From Asanoa iriomotensis (GTDB lineage Bacteria > Actinomycetota > Actinomycetes > Mycobacteriales > Micromonosporaceae), in assembly GCF_016862515.1 (NCBI RefSeq), contig NZ_BONC01000070.1:1-40841 (forward strand): DNA of 40,841 bases, given 5' to 3'. Position 1 is the first letter of the stretch. Every line of letters starts with the position of its first letter. A model generated the notes under the pieces. The model worked only from the letters and a program-made list of their open reading frames with translations. It was not told the DNA's origin and did no database searches. A program made the translations under genes and the position numbers. Shown piece by piece: positions 32,745 to 39,941 of the stretch.

Positions 32745-33229
32745 ACCCGGGGCGGCTCGGCCAGGCTCTGCCCGACGACGCAGTAGCGCTCCGTGAGCTG
32801 GCCGAGCTTCGCGAGGGTGGCGTCGTCGGCTTGGGTGTCGAGGTCGGCGGTGATGACGAGCCCCTGGATGCCGACCTTGGTGTCCCGCGCGACGCCGAGC
32901 GTGCCGCGAGCGTCGAACGTCGCGTCCGCTTTGAGGGTGGCGTCGCGGATCTCGATGCCCATCGCGGTGGCGACGCTGCGCATCGTGACACCCGCGCAGG
33001 CGAGCACGGCCTGGAGCAGCATGTCGCCCGAGCAGGAGTCGGCGCCGTCGCCGCCGGTCGCGGGATGGAGCCCGGCCCGCACCGGCCCGGCCCAGCCCGA
33101 GACGACGGCGGTGATGCCGTCGGTTTCGAAGCTGCCGCTGGCCTGCAGCGGTGTCACCGCCGTCTCTGGGTCCGAGCGGTACTTCTCCTTCAAGGGCGCC
33201 TGCAGGGCGCGCAGTTCGGCGGCATCCAT
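32723..33229 (-). CDS. OsmC-family protein
   Basis: The 168-residue protein has the OsmC/Ohr fold, with both redox cysteines visible: one in GDMLLQAVLACAGVT and one in ERYCVVGQSL. OsmC proteins reduce organic hydroperoxides, often with lipoyl or mycothiol-linked partners; the physiological thiol here is unknown. The ATG at 33229 is preceded by a weak ribosome site, and the gene follows the small membrane protein by 4 bases. Context places it under the TetR repressor at 33578-34090, so it may respond to a stress ligand. Its C-terminal codons form a terminator arm. Confidence 0.92.
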   Translation of the reverse strand: MDAAELRALQAPLKEKYRSDPETAVTPLQASGSFETDGITAVVSGWAGPVRAGLHPATGGDGADSCSGDMLLQAVLACAGVTMRSVATAMGIEIRDATLKADATFDARGTLGVARDTKVGIQGLVITADLDTQADDATLAKLGQLTERYCVVGQSLAEPPRVVVRRAG

Positions 33230-33233
33230 CGGG

Positions 33234-33581
33234 TCAGTCTTGCGTGGCCGGCGCCGGCTGCCTAGTCGGGGTGCGTGTCGCCAGGGCCAGGCCCGCGGCG
33301 AGGAGCACCACGAGTATGCCGTCCCAGATCGCGGCCTCGCCGGATCCGTAGGCCACCGCTGCGATGGTCAGTGCGAGCTTGTTGGCGAGCACGATCGCCC
33401 AGACGCCCACTGCTGCCGGGCGGGCGGCAAGGTAGGCGAAGAGGGCAGCGAAGGTGGCGAACCCGATGGTGCGCCACATCTCGACCATCGTGGTCCCGTC
33501 TTTGACGTCGAGCCCGGAAATGAACGCTCCCAGCGCGAGCACTGCGGCAACGCCGGCGAGCACGCGGGCGGTCTTCATCAT
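33234..33581 (-). CDS. small four-helix membrane protein, 115 aa
   Basis: Four hydrophobic segments (about residues 7-24, 38-53, 58-77 and 85-102) are separated by very short loops, with a Pro/Thr/Gln-rich tail (TRTPTRQPAPATQD). I recognise no family. The first ATG (33581) overlaps the TetR stop by four bases, and a second ATG follows directly, so translation is coupled to the repressor gene. It sits between TetR and OsmC in the operon, as a likely regulated target. Confidence 0.85.
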   Translation of the reverse strand: MMKTARVLAGVAAVLALGAFISGLDVKDGTTMVEMWRTIGFATFAALFAYLAARPAAVGVWAIVLANKLALTIAAVAYGSGEAAIWDGILVVLLAAGLALATRTPTRQPAPATQD

Positions 33582-34090
33582 GGTGTACGCCCCTTGGTTG
33601 TGGTGGCCGTGAAGGCCGCGATGCCGACCCGCCAGGCGGCGTCGACGTCCGCGCCCGGCGGAAACCGCCCGGCGAGTTCGAGTGAGATCAGCCCGTGGGC
33701 GAGGCCCCAGAGGGCGCGGGCTTGAGCAACGCTTCCGGTCACGGCGAGCAGCGGTGCGGCTGCCGCGTCCTCGACCCCCGGCGGCAGCAGGTCGCGGGGA
33801 AGCGGTCCGTCGGTCATCAGGCGGTAGAGATGCGGGTGTTCGCGCGCCCAGCCCCGGTAGGCCCGGGCCAGCGCTGTCAGCGTCTTTGCCCGCGCGAACA
33901 CCTGTGCTTGGGCGGTGAGACCGCGGGCGATCAACCCGGCCTCGAGGCTCTGCTTGTCGGGCACGTGTTTGTAGAGCGAGGGCGCCCGCATGCCGACCGC
34001 CTCCCCGATCGCCCGCATGGTGAGCGCCTGGACCCCGTCGCGCTCAAGCAACTCGAGCGCCACATCAAGAATCTGCTCGCGCCGCGACAT
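33578..34090 (-). CDS. TetR/AcrR-family transcriptional repressor
   Basis: The 170-residue protein has a TetR helix-turn-helix at residues 1-48 (SRREQILDVALELLERDG, LTMRAIGEAVGMRAPSLYKHV). A helical ligand-binding domain (TetR_C-type WHG-like, with RAYRGWAREHPHLYRLM) follows. I prefer the ATG at 34090 to a GTG six bases earlier because GGGAGGT fits it and would overlap the GTG. Two perfect inverted repeats lie 14-54 bases upstream, so it is probably autoregulated. It leads an operon with the small membrane protein and OsmC. The inducer is unknown. Confidence 0.94.
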   Translation of the reverse strand: MSRREQILDVALELLERDGVQALTMRAIGEAVGMRAPSLYKHVPDKQSLEAGLIARGLTAQAQVFARAKTLTALARAYRGWAREHPHLYRLMTDGPLPRDLLPPGVEDAAAAPLLAVTGSVAQARALWGLAHGLISLELAGRFPPGADVDAAWRVGIAAFTATTTKGRTP

Positions 34091-34103
34091 CTCCACCTCC
34101 CTT

Positions 34104-34144
34104 GGCTAACGGCGTTAGCCGAACCCTAAGCTAACACCGTTAGC
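34104..34144. promoter_or_regulatory. double TetR operator
   Basis: Site 1 (34104-34120) is GGCTAAC-GGC-GTTAGCC, and site 2 (34130-34144) is GCTAAC-ACC-GTTAGC. Both are perfect inverted repeats with a 3-base centre, and their centres are 25 bp apart. They sit directly upstream of the tetR ribosome site. The same half-sites recur near 16.8 kb. Binding by this TetR is inferred from position and symmetry. Confidence 0.8.
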
Positions 34145-34178
34145 CAACCGCTGCCACCCCTGGTGGTATGACGGTGGT

Positions 34179-34478
34179 GTGTTCGGAGTTTGGGCCCGGA
34201 TCAGACGCGCGGCCTACCGGCGAGGTCGTGCCCGCAATGCCGCCAAGTTCCCGAAAGTGCATATCGGCTGGCAGTACATCCGCTACCAGGAGCCGTTTCG
34301 ACACCTGGAGCTCGGGGTCGACCCGACGACGGATGGCCCGGACCTGCTGTACTTGCCGACCGCGGATCGGTGGGACAGGGAAATGCCGGCCTGGTCGCAG
34401 GGACGCCGAGACGAGATCGTGGCGATCATCCTCGACCGAGTCTCGGGCCGCCGCGATCTCGAGATCGAAGAGTACTGA
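34179..34478 (+). CDS. small hypothetical protein, 99 aa
   Basis: The protein has a very basic N-terminus (MFGVWARIRRAAYRRGRARN). An acidic, ordered-looking body follows (KVHIGWQYIRYQEPFRHLEL, PDLLYLPTADRWDREMPAW, RRDEIVAIILDRVSGRRDLE). I recognise no family; the body resembles small actinobacterial proteins found near toxin-immunity genes. GTG at 34179 is the start in frame, with only a weak ribosome site. Its TGA abuts the TAG of the convergent putative immunity gene with no base between. It reads away from the TetR operators, so it may be co-regulated. Confidence 0.65.
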   Translation: MFGVWARIRRAAYRRGRARNAAKFPKVHIGWQYIRYQEPFRHLELGVDPTTDGPDLLYLPTADRWDREMPAWSQGRRDEIVAIILDRVSGRRDLEIEEY

Positions 34479-34958
34479 CTACGCAGGCCCGGTCAGGGAC
34501 GGGAACGGATAGTCGAACTCGAACGGTTCGTTGGTCTTCGAGTCGCGGTAGACCCACTCCGAGGGACCTGTTTTCTCCGCCGTCGAGCCCCGCGTATAGC
34601 CCCTGACGTCGCCATACGTGACGGTCACGCCCCCGAAGTTCGGACCGAACCACAGTTCGATCTGATCTTCTTTCTGCCTGATGTTCTGGATCACGAAGGC
34701 GCCCGGGCCCTTGGCCTGGAAGGTTTCCCCATGGCCTTGGTATGGGGCGTAGTCGCCCGGCAGGCGTCGGAACTCGGCGTCCGCGAAGACGAACGCGGCG
34801 AACTCCCGGACGCTGCCAGGCGATTTGTAGGGGTACTCGGTGATCAGGAGGAACTCCCGCCGCCCGGCGTCGTAGCGGTAGGTGAAGAGGAGCGCCTCCA
34901 TGATGTTGTTGAGCGCCTCCCGCGGGTCGCGCATCGGCTCCACCGGGGTCCTCCTCAT
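34479..34958 (-). CDS. putative immunity protein, 159 aa
   Basis: The acidic, aromatic-rich soluble protein has no signal peptide. It begins MRRTPVEPMRDPREALNNIM and contains YKSPGSVREFAAFVFAD, AEFRRLPGDYAPYQG and IELWFGPNFGGVTVTYGD. No Pfam family is recognised by eye. The ATG at 34958 overlaps the stop of the toxin-like gene by four bases and has GAGGGA 9 bases upstream; a GTG six bases earlier lacks correct spacing. Its position directly after a polymorphic-toxin C-terminus, with translational coupling, is the standard placement of an immunity gene. The role is inferred from that context. Confidence 0.7.
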   Translation of the reverse strand: MRRTPVEPMRDPREALNNIMEALLFTYRYDAGRREFLLITEYPYKSPGSVREFAAFVFADAEFRRLPGDYAPYQGHGETFQAKGPGAFVIQNIRQKEDQIELWFGPNFGGVTVTYGDVRGYTRGSTAEKTGPSEWVYRDSKTNEPFEFDYPFPSLTGPA

Positions 34959-35452
34959 GGCCACGGTCCCTCGTACATGATGTGGGTCGAGGTGGCGAAA
35001 TCCGGGTCGGTGCGGCCCACGATGTTGCCGTCCATGTCGAGGAAGAGCTTACCTTCGTCGGAATCGCCGGGCGTCGACTGCGATGACTGCCAGCGGAGGT
35101 AGCCGTTGGCCTGTCGCGACCACCTGCTGTTGGTCGGGTTCTCGCCCGTGGGGCGCATGAAGCGCAGGCGTTCCACGCCGTTCTCGTCCAGCCAGATGAA
35201 GCCTTCGTTGTCCCGCGTCGGCACTTCACGCCAGTTGGCCGGGCGTTGTCGCCGCAACGAACGGATCGACTGGCCTCGCAGTGAGCGCACGGGGAACGGC
35301 GTCGCACCGGGATGCCGCAGCCGGTTGCCCGGCAGGCCGAGGTTGGTCAGGTTGTGGCCCGGCCGCAGCAGGTCGCCGATCGGGCCGAAGACGCCGCGGG
35401 CGAAGCCGCCGCGGCCGGAGCGCTTCAGCCTGCGCAGCTTTCCCTTAACCAT
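34955..35452 (-). CDS. polymorphic-toxin-like C-terminal domain as separate ORF, 165 aa
   Basis: The protein starts with a basic linker (MVKGKLRRLKRSGRGGFARG) and a Pro/Gly-rich stretch (PGHNLTNLGLPGNRLRHPGA). It ends in a compact domain rich in Trp, Asn, Asp and Arg (RPANWREVPTRDNEGFIWLD, NPTNSRWSRQANGYLRW, DMDGNIVGRTDPDFATSTHI). This linker-plus-domain style matches the last part of CpnT-like toxins. No nuclease or ADP-ribosyltransferase motif can be named. The ATG lies 8 bases inside the end of the N-terminal-domain gene, and the end overlaps the putative immunity gene. It may be a natural split or a frameshifted single toxin. Confidence 0.68.
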   Translation of the reverse strand: MVKGKLRRLKRSGRGGFARGVFGPIGDLLRPGHNLTNLGLPGNRLRHPGATPFPVRSLRGQSIRSLRRQRPANWREVPTRDNEGFIWLDENGVERLRFMRPTGENPTNSRWSRQANGYLRWQSSQSTPGDSDEGKLFLDMDGNIVGRTDPDFATSTHIMYEGPWP

Positions 35453-35939
35453 TGAGCAGGGCTTCTGTGGCCAAGCCGAACAGCTGGTCCAGGACCATCG
35501 ACGTGATCATCTTGAAGATGGGTATCTGGGCCAGAGACGCCCCGAACGTCACCGCCGCCGTGGCGATCGCCTGTGCGATCTGGATCGCCAGGATGACCAG
35601 CTGGATGATCACGTTGATCTTCAGTGCCAGGACGATCCCGGCCGCGACCATCAGGCCCAGGCCGACTCCCTGCGCGGCGGTCGCGCCGTCGGTGAGGTTG
35701 TTGACGGGTGCCTCGGGCGCCGACCAGCGCGACTGGAACGCCGTGATCGCCTCGCCCGTGTTGGTGGCCAGCACCGCTGCGCCCTGGCCGTGGGCCTCCG
35801 CGCTGATCGTGCGTACCTCGCCGCTCAGCTCCAGCCAGTGCTGGGCCATCTCGAACAGCTTCTCCTCGTCGGCCTGCGGCCACGTGTAGCCGAGCAGGCC
35901 GAGCAGCGAGACGAGTTCGCCGGGAAGCTGGAGGCCCAC
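35445..35939 (-). CDS. CpnT-like N-terminal domain protein, 164 aa
   Basis: The protein has the LPGELVSLLGLLGYTWPQAD and EEKLFEMAQHWLELSGEV start typical of the channel/translocation N-terminal domain of actinobacterial WXG-type polymorphic toxins. It ends in a long hydrophobic region (about residues 92-150). In CpnT-like toxins this domain is fused to a C-terminal toxin; here the frame stops at ALLNG and the toxin-like part is a separate overlapping ORF. The GTG start (35939) lies 3 bases after the stop of the WXG100 gene. Type VII secretion is the inferred export route; no secretion machinery is in the window. Confidence 0.82.
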   Translation of the reverse strand: MGLQLPGELVSLLGLLGYTWPQADEEKLFEMAQHWLELSGEVRTISAEAHGQGAAVLATNTGEAITAFQSRWSAPEAPVNNLTDGATAAQGVGLGLMVAAGIVLALKINVIIQLVILAIQIAQAIATAAVTFGASLAQIPIFKMITSMVLDQLFGLATEALLNG

Positions 35940-35942
35940 CGG

Positions 35943-36272
35943 TCAACCACCGCCGAGCAGGTTCTGCAGCTGGGCCATCCGGTCGGCGATCTCGGTCTCG
36001 GCGGCTTCGAAGCTGTCCGCCATCGTGTGCAGGCCGTGCGCGAACTCGCCGAGCAGCTCGCCGTTGCTTTCGAAGCAGCTCATCGCCAGGTCGTGGATGC
36101 CGAGGTACAGCTCGCCGATGATCGAGCCCAGGTCGTCCGAGCCCCACGGCTGGCCGAAGGCGGTGATCGTCTGCTCGAACCGCTCCAGCGTTTCGGCGAA
36201 CCGGTCAACCACGTCGTCCAGGCCCTCCGCGCTCGTGCGCAGCGAACCCGGCTCGACCTGGAAACCCGACAC
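35943..36272 (-). CDS. WXG100-like protein, about 109 aa
   Basis: The helical-hairpin protein has two long amphipathic helices on either side of GQPWGSDDLGS, a WxG-like turn at about residues 42-52. The C-terminus is Gly-rich (LQNLLGGG). WXG100 proteins form heterodimers that guide type VII secretion substrates. I prefer GTG at 36272 because GAGG lies 6 bases upstream; a TTG two codons earlier overlaps the previous stop (TTGA) but has no spacing for a ribosome site. It lies between the YbaB-like gene and the CpnT-like domain gene, and would be the chaperone/partner for the latter. Confidence 0.86.
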   Translation of the reverse strand: MSGFQVEPGSLRTSAEGLDDVVDRFAETLERFEQTITAFGQPWGSDDLGSIIGELYLGIHDLAMSCFESNGELLGEFAHGLHTMADSFEAAETEIADRMAQLQNLLGGG

Positions 36273-36274
36273 CC

Positions 36275-36664
36275 TCAACCTCGCTGTTTGAGCGCCGCCA
36301 TGACCTCGCTGATCGACTGCGTGTAGCGCGCCATCTGGCGAGCGCTCTGGTTCTGCAGCTCTTCGAGCTGTCGGGAAAGCGCGGCCGGGTCGGGCAGCGC
36401 CGCCGCTTCGGGCGTCGCCGTCGGGTCGGCCTCGGCCAGCGCGATGTTGACCGCTTCACGTAGCTGTTCGGCGAACTCCGCCGGCGGCAGCCGCATCGCG
36501 CGGGGATCGACGGCCACATCGGACAGCCGCCCGCCCTCGGCGGTGACCCGGATCAGCCCGTCGGCTGCGACACCGGTGCCCGCCGCGGCCGCGATGGCGG
36601 GTGCGACGTCACCCAGCGCCTGTCTGGCCGCGCTGAGCGCCTGGTCGAAGTCCTCGGACGCCAT
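36275..36664 (-). CDS. YbaB/EbfC-like protein
   Basis: The 129-residue protein has the YbaB/EbfC central beta-sheet (GLIRVTAEGGRLSDVAVDP) flanked by helices. The C-terminal coiled coil (LSRQLEELQNQSARQMARYT) is longer than in housekeeping YbaB. Such proteins regularly sit in front of WXG100 and toxin genes in actinobacteria. YbaB binds DNA; here a secretion-linked role is inferred from context. The ATG at 36664 has GGGGGTG just upstream; a GTG two codons earlier is possible. It is first in a five-gene run with overlaps or gaps of 3 bases or less. Confidence 0.86.
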   Translation of the reverse strand: MASEDFDQALSAARQALGDVAPAIAAAAGTGVAADGLIRVTAEGGRLSDVAVDPRAMRLPPAEFAEQLREAVNIALAEADPTATPEAAALPDPAALSRQLEELQNQSARQMARYTQSISEVMAALKQRG

Positions 36665-36712
36665 CGTCACCCCCGTCGATGTCCGATGCTATCGACGGTG
36701 CACTGACCAAAC

Positions 36713-36756
36713 AAGACACTCGGGCAGGGGTACGCGTACCCCTGCCCGAGTGTCTT
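36713..36756. terminator. 44-base perfect palindrome, terminator for the phospholipase gene
   Basis: Bases 36713-36734 are the exact reverse complement of 36735-36756. The structure begins 8 bases after the minus-strand phospholipase stop (36765), and the minus-strand text continues as CTTGTTTGG, a fair U-rich tail. On the plus strand the tail is weaker. It lies 48 bases upstream of the YbaB-like gene start, so it also insulates the toxin operon. Confidence 0.85.
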
Positions 36757-36764
36757 AGTTCGCC

Positions 36765-38819
36765 TCAGACGAGGCCGCCCATCGCCGGGTCGGTGAAGCT
36801 GTCCTCGCCGTTCTCCAGGTGGCCCGCGATGCGCTGCACGAGCGCGCCGTCCACTGAAACGGTCAAGTCGTACCAGCCGTGGTTGTGCTTGAGCGCCCAC
36901 TCACGCCGCTCCTTCTCGCCCGCACGCAGCGAGAGCGACACCGGCTTGCCCCGGTAGCCGTCGCGGACCGTGACCGAGACGCGGTCCCGGCCGTGATTGA
37001 CGACGGTGAGCTCGAGTTCCAGCCGGTGCGCGTCGTACGAGGTCGCCACCGACACGCCCGCCTCGCCGGCGAAGCGGCGGAAGAATCCGTTCGGACCGTG
37101 CACCGACACGTCCGCGCCGGATGCCCAGCTGTCGGTGAGGTACTTACCCGGTTCAACGGTGTACGACCGCGGCGCCGCCGTGCTGCCGGCCTCGCGGACC
37201 TGGAAGACCGCCGTCGCCGCGCCTGAGTTGCGGAACTCGAGCCGAAGGCCGGACTGCTGGCGGTCCGCTTCGACATCCAACGTGTACGGCAGCGCGCGCG
37301 CCGGCTTGACGCCCTTCTCCTGTCGCGGCATCGCCTGGTCGACGGGCGGCACCGGCACCTGGTCGGGGAACCGGATCAGGTTGTCGGGCTTGAAGTCGTC
37401 CGTCTCGGGCAGCTTGACGGACCTTGACCGGTTCGGCGTCTTGAAGTCGAACGCCGACGTCAGGTCGCCGACCACGGCCCGGCGCCACGGAGTGATGTTG
37501 GATTCGACCAGGTCACGGTTGCGCCGGGCGAAGCGCGTCTCCATGAACCGGATAAGCGACGTGTGGTCGAACAGCTCCGAGTTGACCCAGCCGCCGCGCG
37601 TCCAGGGCGACACGATGACCATCGGGACCCGCATGCCGAGGCCGTACGGGCCGGGGCGGTTGCCGGAGTCGCCGGGGAAGATCTCGTTGACGGTCGACAC
37701 CGTCGAGAGGCCCTGCGCGCGGGTCTGCGGCGGGGTCGGCGGCGGCATGTGGTCGAAGAAGCCACCCTCCTCGTCGTACGTGATGAAGAGGGCCATCTTG
37801 CTCCACACCTCGGGGTTCGCGGCGAGGATGTCGATGACCTGGGAGACGTACCAGGCGCCGAAGCCGGGCTCCCAGTTCGGGTGCTCGGTGTAGGCCTCCG
37901 GTGCGACGATCCAGGACACCTGCGGCAGCCGGCCGTTCTCCACATCGGACCGGAAGTCCGCGAGCAGCCGCAACGGGTCGCGGCCGAGCTTGTTCACCTC
38001 GGTGCCCTGCTTCGCCTTGTCCGCCAGCGGCGTGCCGGGCTGCGCGTTCTGGTACTGGTGGAAGTAGAGCAGCGAGTTGTCGCCGTAGTTGCCGATGTAG
38101 GGGTCGTTGGTCCAACCCCAGAAGCCCGCGGCGGTCAGGCCCAGCCCGATGTCCTGGTAGATCCGCCAGGAGATGCCGTTGCGCTCCAACCGTTCCGGGT
38201 ACGTCGACCAGTCGTACCCGGCCTCGGCGTTGGTGATGACCGGCCCACCGGCCTTGCCGTCGTTGCCGACCCAGCCGGACCACATGTGGTAGCGGTTGGG
38301 GTCCGTCGGGCCGAGCAGCGAGCAGTGGTAGTTGTCGCAGATCGTGAACGCGTCGGCGAGCGCGAACTGGTACGGCAGGTCTCCGCGGTTGTGGTAGGTC
38401 ATCGCACTGACGCCCTTGTTGGGCACCCACTTGTCGTGGCGGCCCTCGTTCCAGGCGGCGTGCCCGTCGTTCCAGCCGTGTGGCGGGTCGGGCAGGAAGG
38501 TCTGGCCGAGGTCGGGCACGTCGGGCCGGAACGGCAGCAACTCGCCGGCGCCGTTGGGCTGGTGGAACACGCTCTTGCCGGACGGCAGCGTGACCGGGTG
38601 CGGGTCGGCGAAGCCGCGTACGCCGCGCAGCGTGCCGAAGTAGTGGTCGAACGACCGGTTCTCCTGCATCAGGAAGATGACGTGCTCGACGTCGGCGATC
38701 GAACCGGTGCGGTTGTTGGCCGGGATCGCGACGGCCCTGTCGAGACCGGCCGGGAGTGCCGCGCCTACCGCCGGTGCTCCCACCATCTTGAGGAATGAAC
38801 GGCGATCGAGTGCGCCCAT
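36765..38819 (-). CDS. Tat-exported phospholipase C
   Basis: The 684-residue protein starts with a twin-arginine signal (RRSFLK at residues 6-11, cleavage near residue 33). The phosphoesterase domain has HVIFLMQENRSFDHYFGTLRGV (its E and N bind metal), DNYHCSLLGPTDPNR, WRIYQDIGLG and ITYDEEGGFFDHM. Two C-terminal beta domains of the DUF756 type (about residues 510-590 and 600-675) complete the family layout. It cleaves phospholipids, typically phosphatidylcholine, outside the cell to release phosphate or choline. The ATG at 38819 has GGGGAGGG 7-10 bases upstream. A strong terminator follows. Phosphate limitation is a known control of relatives but is not visible here. Confidence 0.95.
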   Translation of the reverse strand: MGALDRRSFLKMVGAPAVGAALPAGLDRAVAIPANNRTGSIADVEHVIFLMQENRSFDHYFGTLRGVRGFADPHPVTLPSGKSVFHQPNGAGELLPFRPDVPDLGQTFLPDPPHGWNDGHAAWNEGRHDKWVPNKGVSAMTYHNRGDLPYQFALADAFTICDNYHCSLLGPTDPNRYHMWSGWVGNDGKAGGPVITNAEAGYDWSTYPERLERNGISWRIYQDIGLGLTAAGFWGWTNDPYIGNYGDNSLLYFHQYQNAQPGTPLADKAKQGTEVNKLGRDPLRLLADFRSDVENGRLPQVSWIVAPEAYTEHPNWEPGFGAWYVSQVIDILAANPEVWSKMALFITYDEEGGFFDHMPPPTPPQTRAQGLSTVSTVNEIFPGDSGNRPGPYGLGMRVPMVIVSPWTRGGWVNSELFDHTSLIRFMETRFARRNRDLVESNITPWRRAVVGDLTSAFDFKTPNRSRSVKLPETDDFKPDNLIRFPDQVPVPPVDQAMPRQEKGVKPARALPYTLDVEADRQQSGLRLEFRNSGAATAVFQVREAGSTAAPRSYTVEPGKYLTDSWASGADVSVHGPNGFFRRFAGEAGVSVATSYDAHRLELELTVVNHGRDRVSVTVRDGYRGKPVSLSLRAGEKERREWALKHNHGWYDLTVSVDGALVQRIAGHLENGEDSFTDPAMGGLV

Positions 38820-38962
38820 GGCTCTGCCCTCCCCATTGGGGTTTCGTGCTGGGTTATGGCGAGGGGGAAGTTATGCCCGCAAAGTGGACGCTAGGTGACC
38901 GGCGCACGGCGCTTCCGGTGCCAGGCGACAACGTTCACGGCTGACGAACGCGTGTACGAGGT

Positions 38963-39904
38963 ATGCCCGACGAGCACGAGCGACGGCGACCCGACGGCAC
39001 GGTGCAGGGGACGTGGCACTTCCTCAACCGCAGGTGCGGCCTGCCCAGCTACGTCGTGCGGTGCCTTGAGGACGGTCGGTCGTTCAGCGCGCCGATGGTG
39101 GAGGAGACCGGGCGCATCATCCTCGGGCGGTCGGGTGGTTACCTGCGCCGGGTCAACGGGCGGGAGGTGTTCGCCGACCGCACATCGGCGCTGGTCATCC
39201 GGCCGGGCGACGAGCTGCGGGTGGCGCATCCGCTCGGCTGCGGCGACACGTACACCGTCGTCGAGTTGTCGCCCGCCGACCTTAACCGGTTGACCTCCGA
39301 CGAGCGGTGGCTGAGCGGCCCGTCCTGGGATGGCGTCGTCGACGACCGGGTCGACCTGGCGCACCGCGGGCTGGACGCGGCGAGCCGGCACGGCATGGAC
39401 GCGTTCGAGGCCGCCGAGCGGACGGTCCGGCTGGTCGACAGCGTGCTTACGGCGTCGTGGCAGGGCCCCGACGACCTCCAGCGGGCGGTCGGGCGGCGAC
39501 CCGCGACCGAGGCGGCGCACCGGAAGCTGGTCTACCGGGCGCGTGAGGTGCTGGTCGAGGAGGGTTTCACGCTCGGGCTGACCGAGGTCGCGGCGAAGGT
39601 CAACTGCTCGCCGCACCACCTGAGCCGGGTCTTCCACCGGGTGACCGGGCAGAGCCTGACCGCGCACCGGCACCGGTTGCGGATCCAGGCCGTGCTGGAC
39701 GCGATCGCGGAGGGCGAGCGGGACCTGCGCACGATCGCCGCGACGCACGGCTTCGCCGATCAGGCGCATCTGACCCGGGTGGTGCGTGAGCGGCTCGGCC
39801 GGTCGCCGTCGGCGGTGCGGGATCTTCTGTCGGGCGGCTCGGGTGGCCTTGCCGAATCGAGCACGGATGTTCAACGCGGGCCGCGGGTGGCGCGGCGAGC
39901 ATGA
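38963..39904 (+). CDS. AraC-family transcriptional regulator
   Basis: The 313-residue protein has an N-terminal beta-barrel-like sensor part (about residues 20-105, with IILGRSGGYLRRVNGREVFA). A helical linker and a C-terminal double helix-turn-helix follow: LGLTEVAAKVNCSPHHLSRV, then RTIAATHGFADQAHLTRVVR. The motif FADQAHLTR is a good AraC signature. The ATG at 38963 has ACGAGGT about 5 bases upstream. It is divergent from the phospholipase gene and 37 bases before the secreted peptidase gene. Either could be its target. Confidence 0.93.
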   Translation: MPDEHERRRPDGTVQGTWHFLNRRCGLPSYVVRCLEDGRSFSAPMVEETGRIILGRSGGYLRRVNGREVFADRTSALVIRPGDELRVAHPLGCGDTYTVVELSPADLNRLTSDERWLSGPSWDGVVDDRVDLAHRGLDAASRHGMDAFEAAERTVRLVDSVLTASWQGPDDLQRAVGRRPATEAAHRKLVYRAREVLVEEGFTLGLTEVAAKVNCSPHHLSRVFHRVTGQSLTAHRHRLRIQAVLDAIAEGERDLRTIAATHGFADQAHLTRVVRERLGRSPSAVRDLLSGGSGGLAESSTDVQRGPRVARRA

Positions 39905-39941
39905 CCTCCAGATGACACTCATTCGCGAGTGAGGAGGAAAC

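Noticed and set aside
36713-36756. Insertion-sequence end or origin-type element
   Set aside because: The palindrome lies 8 bases after a stop codon and is followed by a U-rich tail on the minus strand, so a terminator explains it better.
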